Part shown: one piece after another, positions 9,373 through 18,289 of the stretch
Position numbering within the stretch: position 1 is the first letter of the stretch
Layout of the letters: every line of letters begins with the position of its first letter
Assembly: GCF_033097365.1 (NCBI RefSeq)
Contig: NZ_AP028461.1
Location: 5,642,001-5,706,000, forward strand
Reading direction: 5' to 3'
DNA: 64,000 bases
Source of the DNA: Actinoplanes sichuanensis
GTDB lineage: Bacteria; Actinomycetota; Actinomycetes; Mycobacteriales; Micromonosporaceae
The notes under the pieces: generated by a model
Told to the model about the DNA's origin: nothing
Seen by the model: the letters and a program-made list of their open reading frames with translations, nothing else
Database searches by the model: none
Program-made: the position numbers and the translations under genes

Positions 9373-10137
9373 TCAGTGCGCGGTCCATCCGCCGTCGATC
9401 GGCACCGACGCCCCGGTGATCAGGGCCGCGGCCGGCGTACAGAGGTAGGCGACCAGCTCGGCCACCTCCTCCGGGGTGATCAGCCGTTTGATCGCCGCCC
9501 GGTCCAGCATGATCTCCTCGACCACCCGGTCCGCCGCGATGCCGTGCACCCGGGCCTGGTCGGCGATCTGCCGGTCGACCAGCGGGGTCCGCACGAACGC
9601 CGGCCCCACACAGTTCGAGGTGACCCCGTGCGGCGCCCCCTCCAAAGCGATCACCTTCGACAGCCCTTCCAGGCCGTGCTTGGCCGCGACATAGGCCGAC
9701 TTGAACGGCGAGGCGATCACCCCGTGCACCGAGGAGATGTTGACGATCCGACCCCAGCCCCGGGCGTACATGTGCGGCAGCACCCGCCGGGCCAATCGGA
9801 ACGGAGCGTCCACCATCACCTTCTGCAGATGCGCGAACCGGTCCGGCGGGAAATCCTGGACCGCCGCCACATGCTGCAGCCCGGCGTTGTTGACCAGCAC
9901 GTCCACATCCGCACCGACCCGATCCGCGGCGCCCGGATCGGCCAGATCGACGACCAGCGGGCGCCCGCCGACCGCCGCCGCCACCTCCTTGGCCGACGTC
10001 TCGTCGACGTCCGCCACCAGCACCTCGGCCCCCGCCGCGGCGAGTCGGGCCGCGCAGGCCCGGCCGATGCCGCTGCCGGCCCCGGTCACCAGTGCGGTCC
10101 GGCCGTCGAGGTCCAGCGAGACCACTCGCGTCGTCAT
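9373..10137 (-). CDS. 3-hydroxybutyrate dehydrogenase (SDR family)
   Basis: 254 residues; NAD-dependent oxidation of D-3-hydroxybutyrate to acetoacetate. It is a classical short-chain dehydrogenase: Rossmann TGAGSGIG near residue 18, NNAGLQH, catalytic NISSVHG...SAYVAAKHG (Ser, Tyr, Lys), and the family ending ITGASVPIDGGWTAH. The LQHVAAVQDFP and VHGVIASPFKSAYVAAKHG segments are typical of bacterial BDH. Start ATG 10137 was chosen because the family begins a few residues before the Rossmann strand; an in-frame extension to 10245 looks non-coding. First gene of the regulator-transporter unit. Confidence 0.85.
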   Translation of the reverse strand: MTTRVVSLDLDGRTALVTGAGSGIGRACAARLAAAGAEVLVADVDETSAKEVAAAVGGRPLVVDLADPGAADRVGADVDVLVNNAGLQHVAAVQDFPPDRFAHLQKVMVDAPFRLARRVLPHMYARGWGRIVNISSVHGVIASPFKSAYVAAKHGLEGLSKVIALEGAPHGVTSNCVGPAFVRTPLVDRQIADQARVHGIAADRVVEEIMLDRAAIKRLITPEEVAELVAYLCTPAAALITGASVPIDGGWTAH

Positions 10138-10164
10138 GCCGCACACCCTACGAGCCGCACACGA

Positions 10165-10180
10165 CACACATCCATGTGTG
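10165..10180. promoter_or_regulatory. 16-bp perfect palindrome upstream of the dehydrogenase
   Basis: CACACAT-CC-ATGTGTG, centred 35 bp before the dehydrogenase start in the divergent space shared with the chemoreceptor gene. A candidate site for the PucR regulator. A TAGGGT -10-like hexamer sits just before the dehydrogenase ATG. Confidence 0.35.
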
Positions 10181-10317
10181 AGATCGACATCCCGGCCGCC
10201 CCAGATATGGCCTCCAGCCACAACACCGGCCCGTTTTCCCCGCAATCAGCCTGTCGAGCCGGTGGCGATGGCCAATGATTCCTTTCGGGGCAGATTCCAG
10301 ACGAGGGGGACGACGTC

Positions 10318-11928
10318 ATGAGCGAGCCCGTACCATCCGCGGCCCGCCTGGCCGGCAACGTGCGCATCGGCACCAAGATCCTGGTGGTCGTTCTCATGGT
10401 GGCGGCGCTCGGCGGCGCGGTCGGACTGTTCGCGCTGCGCCAGATGAGCACCCTCTCCGACGCCGCCGAGGGCGAATACGCCCAGACTCTGAAGGCCCAG
10501 GCGATCGCCGACATGCGCTCGGCCTTCAACCGGACCCGGATCAACGCGCTGGAATACCTGCTCGCCGGGGACGACACCACCCGGGCCACCGAGCAGAAGG
10601 AGTTCCAGGACGAGGTGGCGAACATCGCCACCCTCACCGATGGCTACCAGGCCCTGGCCGGGACCCCGGCCGAACGGGACAGCATCGAATCGTTCACCGG
10701 CGACTGGACGAACTACCTCGCCCTCGTCACGGACCGACTGTTCCCCCTTGCCGAACAGGGCCGGATCGATCAGGTCCGCACCATCCGCGCCCAAGACATC
10801 AAGCCACTCGTCGACTCGATGCGCGACGATCTCACCGCGCTCTCCAACGCCGCCGTGGCCGAGGCCCGTGACTCTCACGAGGGCGCGAACGGTGCGTACA
10901 GCAGCGGCCGGGCCATCATCATCACCTCGATCGTGGTCGTGCTACTGGTCGGGTCCGCGGTCGCGGTGCTGTTCGCCCGCGGCATCACCCGGCCCCTGGC
11001 GCACTGCGTACAGGTGCTGCGCCGGATCGACGACGGTGACCTGACCGCGCGTACCGAGATCGGCGGCGGCGACGAGATCGGCGAGCTCGCCACCGCCCTC
11101 AACCACACCGCCGGGGCGGTCGCCACCACCGTGCGGCAGGTCCGGGACGACGCCGAGGCCCTCTCCAGCACCTCGGCCCGGCTGTCGGTGATCGCCGAGG
11201 AACTCACCAGATCCGCGCAGACCACCGCCGAACAGGCCGGGTCGGTGTCCGCGGCGGCCGAGGTGATCTCCTCGAACGTGCAGACGGTGGCGGCCGGCAC
11301 CGAGGAGATGAGCGCCTCGATCCGGGAGATCGCCACCAGCGCCGGGGCCTCCGCCCAGGTCGCCGGCTCGGCCACCACGGCCGCCCAGCGGACCAGCGAC
11401 ACGATGGCCAAACTCGGTCAGGCCAGCGCCGAGATCACCGAGGTGATCAACGCGATCACCAGCATCGCCGAGCAGACCAACCTGCTCGCCCTGAACGCCA
11501 CCATCGAGGCGGCCCGGGCCGGCGAGTCGGGCAAGGGGTTCGCCGTGGTCGCGTCCGAGGTCAAGGACCTGGCCCAGGAGACCGCACGGGCCACCGAGGA
11601 CATCAGTAAACGGATCGCCGCGATCCAGTCCGACACCGACGCGGCGGTCGCCGCGATCGGCGACATCGGCGACGTGATCGCCCAGATCAACGACTACGCC
11701 ACCACGATCGCGGCGGCCGTCGAGGAGCAGACCGCGACCACCGGCGAGATGGGCCGCAACGTGGCCGAGGCGGCCAGCGGCTCCGGGCACATCGCTGCCG
11801 ACATCACCAACGTGGCCGCCACCGCCAACCAGACCACGCAGAGCGCCGACGAGGCCCGGACCACCGCGGCCGAACTCGCCGGGATGGCCCAGCGGCTCGG
11901 CAGCGCGGTCAGCAACTACCGGCTGTGA
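10318..11928 (+). CDS. Methyl-accepting chemotaxis protein
   Basis: 536 residues. Transmembrane helix at about 20-42, periplasmic four-helix-bundle sensor, second helix at about 200-222, HAMP domain ([20 protein letters not shown] onwards), then a long signalling coiled coil with the canonical hairpin tip [19 protein letters not shown] near residue 385. It senses a ligand outside and signals to CheA/CheW. No che or flagellar gene is in this window, so it is an orphan receptor. It is divergent from the hydroxybutyrate unit; a shared cue is speculation. Its presence supports a motile stage. Confidence 0.92.
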   Translation: MSEPVPSAARLAGNVRIGTKILVVVLMVAALGGAVGLFALRQMSTLSDAAEGEYAQTLKAQAIADMRSAFNRTRINALEYLLAGDDTTRATEQKEFQDEVANIATLTDGYQALAGTPAERDSIESFTGDWTNYLALVTDRLFPLAEQGRIDQVRTIRAQDIKPLVDSMRDDLTALSNAAVAEARDSHEGANGAYSSGRAIIITSIVVVLLVGSAVAVLFARGITRPLAHCVQVLRRIDDGDLTARTEIGGGDEIGELATALNHTAGAVATTVRQVRDDAEALSSTSARLSVIAEELTRSAQTTAEQAGSVSAAAEVISSNVQTVAAGTEEMSASIREIATSAGASAQVAGSATTAAQRTSDTMAKLGQASAEITEVINAITSIAEQTNLLALNATIEAARAGESGKGFAVVASEVKDLAQETARATEDISKRIAAIQSDTDAAVAAIGDIGDVIAQINDYATTIAAAVEEQTATTGEMGRNVAEAASGSGHIAADITNVAATANQTTQSADEARTTAAELAGMAQRLGSAVSNYRL

Positions 11929-12110
11929 ACTCCGCGTCCCGGCTGCCGACCGTCGAGCATGTCGTCCTTCCGGCTGCAATCCGAGCGACGAGCGTACGTT
12001 GCCATCGGCCCGGTTCTCTGCCCTCCCAGATGACACGCACCCGAAGATGACAGTGGACGTTCGGGCCCGAAGAATCGGTGCCTGGCGGCCGTACCGTCGC
12101 CTCGGGTTTG

Positions 12111-12839
12111 ATGGCCCGCATGCCCAAAGTGAAGATCACCGACGATGCGTTCACCGAGTTGGAATCGGCGGCCTCGGCTGCCGGGATCTCGCCCCGGCAG
12201 TGGCTGGACCAGGCCCTTCGCAACCGGACATGGCTCGGCGACCCGCGTGCCACCGACCTTCTCCGGGTCTGGTCGGACGCCCTCGACGAACTGGCCGCCA
12301 CCGTCCACTCGCCGAGCCGCATCACCGTGCTGCGGGAGGCTCGGCTACTCGCCGTCGTGGGTGGGACGGCCCTGATCTGGGCGCCCGACCATTACACCCA
12401 GATCATGATCGAGAGTGGTGGCCTGCGGGCGGATCTCGCGCTGGTCCTTTCCCGACTGCTCGATCGGCCGGTCGCGGTGGCCGCCACCCTCCAGCCCGCC
12501 GGCACCCTGCCTTCGGCTCGCTTCTCCGCCCCTGCCACGGCTCCCTCACCGACCGCCGCCTCACCTTCGAGCGCTGTCCTCTCTCCCGCGTCCTCGTCCC
12601 CCGCCGCGGCCTTCCCCGCCGGTGCCGGCCACTCACCCGCCTTCCCCTCCCGCACCGCGACATCCTCTTCGGCCACCGGCCTCCCATTCGCCTTCCCCTC
12701 GCCCACCGTGGCCCCCTCTTCGGCGGTCGTCGTCCCGGCGGAGGCCGCCGAACGGCGGCCTCAGTTCGGCGAGGTCCTCGCGCTCGCCCGTAAGCTCGCC
12801 GCGGACATGGAGGCGCTCACCTCTCCGCCTCGGCGGTGA
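12111..12839 (+). CDS. Hypothetical protein with DnaA domain-I-like region
   Basis: 242 residues, no confident family. Residues 5-40 ([18 protein letters not shown] then PRQWLDQAL) look like a small helical, ribbon-helix-helix-like segment. Residues 45-130 follow the pattern of DnaA domain I: a W-x-D-x-LDEL helix, then [18 protein letters not shown] and a helix ending in [15 protein letters not shown], matching the conserved LxxxTALLAVPNxF...LSxxLGRPIxIAVTV. No AAA+ or DNA-binding domain IV follows; instead there is an 85-residue Ser/Ala/Pro linker and a short C-terminal helix. It may interact with DnaA or the helicase, but this is inference. Start ATG 12111 or 12120. It converges with the ABC-F gene, overlapping by 23 bp. 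Confidence 0.6.
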   Translation: MARMPKVKITDDAFTELESAASAAGISPRQWLDQALRNRTWLGDPRATDLLRVWSDALDELAATVHSPSRITVLREARLLAVVGGTALIWAPDHYTQIMIESGGLRADLALVLSRLLDRPVAVAATLQPAGTLPSARFSAPATAPSPTAASPSSAVLSPASSSPAAAFPAGAGHSPAFPSRTATSSSATGLPFAFPSPTVAPSSAVVVPAEAAERRPQFGEVLALARKLAADMEALTSPPRR

Positions 12840-14379
12840 GGTGCAGTCGGGGCCAGGTGGCCAGGTCGGCGAGCAACTGACGGTCGTGAGTGGCGACCAC
12901 GACCGCGGCCGGGGTGGTCAGCAGGGCCTCGGTCAGCTCGTCGACCAGCGCCGAGGACAGATGGTTGGTCGGCTCGTCGAAGATCAGCAGATCCGGGCCG
13001 CCGGCCAACCGGAGGGCCAGGTCGAGGCGGCGCTGCTGACCCTGGGAGAGCAACCGCACCGGGGTACGCAGCGCCTCCGCGTCGAGCAGTCCCAGGCCGC
13101 CCCGACCGGCGAGCAACCGGTGTGCCGTGGTGTCCTCAGGCCAGTCCGGGACCTCCTGGGCGATCAGCCCGATCCGGACCTCCGGGGAGCGGTGGACCGT
13201 ACCGAATGACGGCTCCGAGCGCCCCGCCAGCAGCGCCAACAGTGTCGACTTGCCGGCGCCGTTGGCGCCGGTGACCAGCAATCGGTCGCCGCCGTCGATA
13301 CTGAGGGTGACCGGCCGGTCCAGGCGGCCGGTCACCCGCACCCCGTCGGCACGAAGCAGCGGCACCCCTTTGCGGGTGTTCAATTCCGGCCACCGCAACA
13401 CGGCGGGCGGCGTCGGAACGGTGATCCGATGTGCTTCCAGCGCCTCCCTCTCCCGGTTCAGCGCCTGTACCACACCGGGCGTGTGTGACTGTCGTTTGTG
13501 CTTGTTGACGCCCTTGTCCGGACGCCAGCCGGTGCTCAGCCGGGACCGCGCACGATCGACGGCCTCGGCCAGGCGACGGTGTTCGGCCTGCTGCTCGTCG
13601 AATTCCTGCGACCATCGCTCCCGGTCACGGCGACGGCCGCGCTGCCACTCGTCATAACCGCCGGCATAGGTATGGGCCCGCCCGTCCCGACTCGGATCCA
13701 GATCGACGAACTCGTCCGCCACGTCGCGCAGCAGTTGCCGATCATGGCTGACCAGCACGATCCCGCCGGGATGGGCCCGCAGCCGCCCGGTCAGGAACGC
13801 CAGCCCCGACGCGTCCAGATGATTGGTCGGCTCGTCGAGCAGAAGCAGGTCGTGGTGCGCGCCGAGCAGACACGCCAGCCGAACCCGATATCGCTGCCCG
13901 ACGGAAAGGGTGAGCAGCTCACGGTCACGTTCGGTACACGCGCCGAGCGCCTCCAGCGCGATGTCGACGCGGCGTTCGGCGTCCCACGCGTCCAGCCGCC
14001 CGGCGGCTTCGAGAGCCGCCGCATACCGATCGTCCGCGCCGGTCCGGCCCGCGACCAGGTCACCCGCCGCCACTTCAAGATCATTCAGCGCGGTACGGGA
14101 CTCCAGCAGCGCCGCCGACGTGAGGCTGCCGACGGTGTCACCGACCCCGGCCTGGAGCGCCTGGGCGGCCAGCCCGATGGTGCCGGCCCGATGCACCTGC
14201 CCGGCGTCGGGGGCGATCAGACCGGCGAGGACGTGCAGGAGTGTGGTCTTGCCACGCCCGTTCTCCCCGACGACGGCAAGGCGGTTCCCCGCCGAAACGG
14301 TGACGGACACGCGGTCGAGGACAAGTCGAGCACCGAGACGAACGGTGACGTCGTCGGCACGAAGATGCGCAAGGGACAT
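12817..14379 (-). CDS. ABC-F family ATPase (probable antibiotic-resistance type)
   Basis: 520 residues with two ABC cassettes and no membrane domain, so a ribosome-acting ABC-F protein. First cassette: Walker [10 protein letters not shown], signature LSVGQ, Walker [14 protein letters not shown] linker rich in Arg/Glu ([19 protein letters not shown]) follows. Second cassette: [30 protein letters not shown] resistance proteins displace macrolides, lincosamides or pleuromutilins from the ribosome; which drug is unknown here. The first signature has Val where Gly is usual. A short leader peptide lies upstream, suggesting drug-induced attenuation. Divergent from a TetR gene. Confidence 0.88.
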   Translation of the reverse strand: MSLAHLRADDVTVRLGARLVLDRVSVTVSAGNRLAVVGENGRGKTTLLHVLAGLIAPDAGQVHRAGTIGLAAQALQAGVGDTVGSLTSAALLESRTALNDLEVAAGDLVAGRTGADDRYAAALEAAGRLDAWDAERRVDIALEALGACTERDRELLTLSVGQRYRVRLACLLGAHHDLLLLDEPTNHLDASGLAFLTGRLRAHPGGIVLVSHDRQLLRDVADEFVDLDPSRDGRAHTYAGGYDEWQRGRRRDRERWSQEFDEQQAEHRRLAEAVDRARSRLSTGWRPDKGVNKHKRQSHTPGVVQALNREREALEAHRITVPTPPAVLRWPELNTRKGVPLLRADGVRVTGRLDRPVTLSIDGGDRLLVTGANGAGKSTLLALLAGRSEPSFGTVHRSPEVRIGLIAQEVPDWPEDTTAHRLLAGRGGLGLLDAEALRTPVRLLSQGQQRRLDLALRLAGGPDLLIFDEPTNHLSSALVDELTEALLTTPAAVVVATHDRQLLADLATWPRLHLTAEAER

Positions 14380-14405
14380 GGATGTGCTCCGCAGCTCGAG
14401 AACGA

Positions 14406-14433
14406 GCCGGGTAGCCGGATGTGGCCGCCCGGC
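14406..14433 (-). terminator. Possible attenuator hairpin before the ABC-F gene
   Basis: In the 104 nt between leader peptide and ABC-F start, GCCGGG (14433-14428) pairs with CCCGGC (14411-14406), with a further GGCC/GGCT inner pairing. It could terminate or mask the ABC-F start unless a stalled leader ribosome changes the fold. Pairing was judged by eye only. Confidence 0.3.
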
Positions 14434-14483
14434 AGAACGCCGAGACGGCGGGCAGTTCGCAGATCAGTGTCGAAGCGCCGCCG

Positions 14484-14522
14484 TCAGCGGCCGCCGCGAA
14501 TCCTCATGAACACGAACCCCAT
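14484..14522 (-). CDS. Leader peptide of the ABC-F gene (12 codons)
   Basis: A short open frame MGFVFMRIRGGR with a strong ribosome site (AAGGAG, 8 nt before the ATG at 14522), ending 104 nt before the ABC-F start on the same strand. Short leader peptides ahead of ABC-F and erm genes control them by drug-induced ribosome stalling. The basic, hydrophobic sequence is of that style. The downstream RNA contains several GC-rich inverted repeats able to form alternative stems. A -10-like TAGCCT sits 30 nt upstream of the leader. Confidence 0.6.
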   Translation of the reverse strand: MGFVFMRIRGGR

Positions 14523-14635
14523 GTGCACAGCTCCTTGAGACATGCCGACGAGGCTAGCCGCCCACTCCGGACCACGGCCACAGGATTTCCACTCGGATGT
14601 TCTCATCATCCCGATGGTGGAGGTATCTTGGCGGC

Positions 14636-16189
14636 ATGGTTCGGTTGACGAGAGTGCAGCAGCAGGCCCGCACGAGGGCCGCCGTGCTCGATGCCGCGGT
14701 CGAGGAGTTCGCTGAGCATGGGTTCGCCGACGCCAAGATCGATCGGATCGCCGCGCGCGCCGACCTGACCCGCGGGGCCGTCTATTCGAATTTCGCGAGC
14801 AAACGGTCGCTCTATCTCGCGGTCCTGCTCGACTACGCGCCGCCGGGCGCCCCGCTGACACCGGCCGCCGACATGCCCGAGGTCATTCCGCTGGCGACGG
14901 CCGTGGAGAGCTTCGCCCGTGCCTGGCTCGAGCATCTCCCGCTGGCCGGTGACACCGCGGCCGGCGGGCGGCTGCGATCACGATCGGTCACCGGCGTGTT
15001 CGATGACGAGCCCGGCCGCGCCGCCCTCGCCGAGATCACCCGACTGGAGGCGCTGCTGCTGGCTCTCGCACTGGAGTCCTGCCCACCGGTCGCGCCGCGT
15101 CGGGTCCGGCTGGCCGAGCTGATCCTCACCCTCCTGCACGGCGCCGACCATCTGGCCGACACCGCTCCCGGCTTCGGCGACCTCTTCGACCTCAGCCGCG
15201 CCTGCGCCCATCTGGCCGAGATCACTCTGGACGATCACTGGGCTCCACCTCACCTGCCGTTCGTGCGACCGGCCGAGCTGTGCGACGCCCCGTGGGAGCC
15301 CGCCGACGGCATCACCGATGACGGCCTGTTCGTGGTCCTCGGCACGGCCCGTCTCGGCGCCGCCGAGGAGGTGATCCGAGCGGCCGGCCCCGACGACCAG
15401 GTCACCGTGGCGGTGGTCGCCGGCGACCCGGCCGAGACCGGAGCCCTGGTCCGCCTGCGGCTGACCACCCTGACCGCGCGCCTGCGCCGGTCCCTCCCAC
15501 CCGCCGTCGCCCGCCCACTGCACATCGAGCTCGACGACGGCCCAGCCCTGGCCACCGCCATCGCCGCCGCATTCAGCGCGCCGCCACTCCAGCCCCCGTC
15601 AACGTCGCCGCCCCAGCCGCCATCGGTTTCGTTGCACGGCACCCCATCAGCCGCGCCGCCCGAGCCTCCGTCAATTTCGCCGCCTCAATCCCCAACAACG
15701 TCGCCGCCGCAATTCCCAACAACGTCGCCGCCCCAGCCCCCCTCGGCCCCGTCGACCGGCGCCTCATCAGCTTCGCCGCCCCAGCCTCCGTCAACGTCGC
15801 CGCCCCAGCTCCCATCAGCCCCATCGCCCGGCACCCCATCAGCGTCACCGCCCCAGCCCCCATCAGCCCCGTCGCCCGGCACCCCATCAGCGTCACCGCC
15901 CCAGCCTCCGTCAACGTCGCCGCCGCCATCGGACTCGGCGCCGGCGCGCCTGTCGAACGCCGCACTCGGCGCCACCGATGACACGCCAGCCGTTGTTCCG
16001 GTGCCTCGGATCGCGTCGCAGTGGGCGAGTGCCGGCGACTGGGCGTGGGCCGACTTCTCGGTCGGGGATGACACCGAGATTGCTGTGCGGGTCAAAGATG
16101 GCCGGGTTGTCGCCCGGGCCTCGGGGCGTGGGGCCGGGCATGCGGTGGCGGTTGCTCTTCGTGACGGTGGGGTGAGTGGTCGTGACTGA
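14636..16189 (+). CDS. TetR-family regulator with long Pro/Ser-rich C-terminal extension
   Basis: 517 residues, more than twice the usual TetR length. Residues 3-55 are a clear TetR helix-turn-helix (ARTRAAVLDAAVEEFAEHGF...GAVYSNFASKRSLYLAV). A helical ligand domain follows to about 200, then a mixed segment (200-325), then about 125 residues of near-pure PPQPPSTSPPQ-type repeats (nucleotides about 15590-15940). A final 60-residue segment has a small beta-like motif (WADFSVGDDTEIAVRVKDGRV). Start ATG 14636 is preceded by GGAGG. It overlaps the next gene by 8 bp. It may regulate its own operon and/or the divergent ABC-F gene. Confidence 0.8.
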   Translation: MVRLTRVQQQARTRAAVLDAAVEEFAEHGFADAKIDRIAARADLTRGAVYSNFASKRSLYLAVLLDYAPPGAPLTPAADMPEVIPLATAVESFARAWLEHLPLAGDTAAGGRLRSRSVTGVFDDEPGRAALAEITRLEALLLALALESCPPVAPRRVRLAELILTLLHGADHLADTAPGFGDLFDLSRACAHLAEITLDDHWAPPHLPFVRPAELCDAPWEPADGITDDGLFVVLGTARLGAAEEVIRAAGPDDQVTVAVVAGDPAETGALVRLRLTTLTARLRRSLPPAVARPLHIELDDGPALATAIAAAFSAPPLQPPSTSPPQPPSVSLHGTPSAAPPEPPSISPPQSPTTSPPQFPTTSPPQPPSAPSTGASSASPPQPPSTSPPQLPSAPSPGTPSASPPQPPSAPSPGTPSASPPQPPSTSPPPSDSAPARLSNAALGATDDTPAVVPVPRIASQWASAGDWAWADFSVGDDTEIAVRVKDGRVVARASGRGAGHAVAVALRDGGVSGRD

Positions 16190-16781
16190 TCTGCTGGTGT
16201 TGCACACCCTGCGCTGTATGGGGTTCACCGATCTGGAGCGGATCGCCGAGGCCGCGGGGCTGGACACGTCCGACGCCGAGTCACGGCTTATTGATCTTGC
16301 GGTTGAGGGGCTTGTCACCCGTACCCCCGGAGCGTTCGGGGGTTGGGGTCTCACCGACGCCGGCAAGGCCGCGGATGCCCGGCTCGTGGCGACCGAATTG
16401 GACGACGCCGGGGCACGGGATGCGGTCGGGGTGGCGTTCGAGGCGTTTCTGCTGCTCAACCCGGAGCTACTTGATCTCTGCACGGCTTGGCACATGCGGC
16501 CGGTCGATGGGGTCAGCGAGCTCAACGACCACAGTGACGCCGCCTACGACGGGCGGGTGCTGGCCCGGTTCGTCGATCTCGATCAACGGGCGGCGGCGGT
16601 GTGTGCGGCGCTCACCGTGGCACTGCCCCGGTTCGGGCGATATCGCGGGCGGCTCACCGGCGCGCTCGATCTGGCGAAGTCCGGCAAGCTGGAGCACCTG
16701 GCCGACACCACCACGTCGTATCACAACGTCTGGTTCCAGCTGCACGAGGATCTGCTGGTCACGCTGGGGATTCCGCGATGA
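16182..16781 (+). CDS. Winged-helix-like partner protein of the PPDK-like enzyme
   Basis: 199 residues. The first 75 (LLVLHTLRCMGFTDLERIAEAAGLD...LIDLAVEGLVTRTPGAFGGWGLT) have the helix pattern of a MarR-like winged helix. The rest is helical with HDHSDAAYDG-like polar turns (ELNDHSDAAYDGRVLARFVDLD) and no known catalytic motif. It overlaps the TetR gene by 8 bp and the PPDK-like gene by 4 bp (ATGA at 16778), so all three are co-translated and probably work together. GTG 16176 is an alternative start. The function is not known. Confidence 0.65.
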   Translation: MTDLLVLHTLRCMGFTDLERIAEAAGLDTSDAESRLIDLAVEGLVTRTPGAFGGWGLTDAGKAADARLVATELDDAGARDAVGVAFEAFLLLNPELLDLCTAWHMRPVDGVSELNDHSDAAYDGRVLARFVDLDQRAAAVCAALTVALPRFGRYRGRLTGALDLAKSGKLEHLADTTTSYHNVWFQLHEDLLVTLGIPR

Positions 16782-18289
16782 CCCACATCCATCTGCTGGA
16801 CCCGCGGACGTCTGCCGACCCCGACCTGCTCGGCGGCAAGGGGGCCGGGCTGGTCACGATGATGCGGCTCGGGCTGCCGGTGCCGGCCGGGTTCGTGGTG
16901 TCGACTGTGGCGTGCCGGGAGTTCCTGCACACCGGACGCATGCCGCCCGGTCTCGAAGCCGCGCTCGCCGACGCGGTACGCGATCTGACCGCAACCGTCG
17001 CGCCGACGCATGACGAGCAGGCGTCCCCCGCGCCGATGCACGACCCGAACACAGCCACCGCACCAGAACACAACCGACAGGCGACCCGCACGCCGAACAC
17101 AGCCACCCCGCCGGGACACGACCGAAATGCAGCCCCAGCGCCGAACACAGCCACCGCACCAGAACACGACCGACAGGCGACCCCCACGCCGAACGCAGCC
17201 ACCGCGCCGGGACACGATCGGCGTGTGGCTCGCGTGTCGGTGCGGTCCGGGGCTTCGGTGTCGATGCCGGGCATGATGAGCACCTTTCTGAATGTGGTCG
17301 GCGAAATCGGCCCGGTCCGGGACGCGGTCGAGGCGGTGTTCGCGTCGTGGCACAGCCCTCGCGCCACGTCGTATCGGGAGGTGCACGGCATCCCGCACGA
17401 TCTGGGGACGGCTGTGGTCGTACAGCTGATGGTCTTTGGTGATCTTGATTTAGGTAGTGGGAGTGGGGTCGCGTTCAGTCGAGATCCCCGTTCCGGCGAC
17501 CGCACTCCGTATGGTGACGTGCTGTTCGGGCACCGGGGCGACGACGTCGTGTCGGGCCGGGTCGCCACTCGGCCACTCGGCGAGCTCGCCGAGCGTGAAC
17601 CGGAGGTGTGGGCCGCGCTGCTCGACGGGCTCGGGCGGGTGGAGCGGCATCACCGGGACGTGTGCCACGTCGAGTTCACGTTCGAGGCCGGGCGGCTGTG
17701 GTTCCTTCAGGTGCGGCCGGGTGGTCTGGCCGGGCGGGCGGCGGTGCGGGTGGCGGTCGACCTCGCCGACGAGGGAGTCATCGACCGGGCGACCGCGGTG
17801 CGGCGGGTCTCCGACCGGCAACTGCGGGCCGCCCGCACCCCACGGATCCGTGCGGGAGCAGAGGAGTTGGCGCGGGGCATCGGAGCGAGTCCCGGGGTGG
17901 CTTCCGGCCGGATCGCGGTCACGGCCGACCGGGCCGCCCGGATGGCCGCCGCCGGGCCGGTCATCCTGGTCCGGCCGCACACGTCGCCGCTCGACATGCA
18001 CGGCTTGGCCGCCGCCGCCGGCATCGTCACCACGATCGGCGGCCCCACCAGCCATGCCGCGGTCGTGGCCCGTTCGATGGGTCGGCCGGCCGTGGTCGGC
18101 GCGGCGGCCCTCACCGTCGACCCGGACGCCGGTTGTGTGCACACCCCGGCCGGTTCCTTCCCGGAGGGCACCGTGATCACCATCGACGGCACCGGTGGCG
18201 AGGTGGTGGCCGGTGATCCCGGGAGTGTCACCGGTGACGCCGATCCGCACCTGGATCGCCTTCTATCCTGGGCCCGTGCCTATGGATGA
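16778..18289 (+). CDS. Truncated PPDK-like protein: ATP-grasp part plus phosphohistidine domain
   Basis: 503 residues. The N-terminus matches the pyruvate phosphate dikinase nucleotide-binding domain (LLGGKGAGLVTMMRLGLPVPAGFVVST, then VSVRSGASVSMPGMMST, VAFSRDP and VEFTFEAGRLWFLQVRPG). The C-terminal third is the mobile phosphohistidine domain with the catalytic GGPTSHAAVVARSMGRPAVVG. The PEP/pyruvate-binding barrel of true PPDK is absent, and so is the acceptor domain of rifampin phosphotransferase. Residues 90-153 are a 16-residue repeat array splitting the N-terminal domain. It probably moves phosphate from ATP to an unknown acceptor, perhaps via the partner protein. Confidence 0.8.
   Translation: MTHIHLLDPRTSADPDLLGGKGAGLVTMMRLGLPVPAGFVVSTVACREFLHTGRMPPGLEAALADAVRDLTATVAPTHDEQASPAPMHDPNTATAPEHNRQATRTPNTATPPGHDRNAAPAPNTATAPEHDRQATPTPNAATAPGHDRRVARVSVRSGASVSMPGMMSTFLNVVGEIGPVRDAVEAVFASWHSPRATSYREVHGIPHDLGTAVVVQLMVFGDLDLGSGSGVAFSRDPRSGDRTPYGDVLFGHRGDDVVSGRVATRPLGELAEREPEVWAALLDGLGRVERHHRDVCHVEFTFEAGRLWFLQVRPGGLAGRAAVRVAVDLADEGVIDRATAVRRVSDRQLRAARTPRIRAGAEELARGIGASPGVASGRIAVTADRAARMAAAGPVILVRPHTSPLDMHGLAAAAGIVTTIGGPTSHAAVVARSMGRPAVVGAAALTVDPDAGCVHTPAGSFPEGTVITIDGTGGEVVAGDPGSVTGDADPHLDRLLSWARAYG
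17045..17236 (+). repeat. Four 48-bp in-frame repeats in the PPDK-like gene
   Basis: Units start at 17045, 17093, 17141 and 17189, each beginning CCGAACACAGCCACC or close to it. They encode PNTATAPEHNRQATRT, PNTATPPGHDRNAAPA, PNTATAPEHDRQATPT and PNAATAPGHDRRVARV. Units 1 and 3 resemble each other, as do 2 and 4, so a 96-bp unit was duplicated. The reading frame is kept because 48 is divisible by three. Confidence 0.9.

Noticed and set aside
18195..18281. Upstream extension of the DinB-VOC protein into the PPDK-like gene
   Set aside because: The extension lies in another frame of the PPDK-like gene, and its residues do not fit the DinB N-terminus, which begins at MDEVIDQPL.
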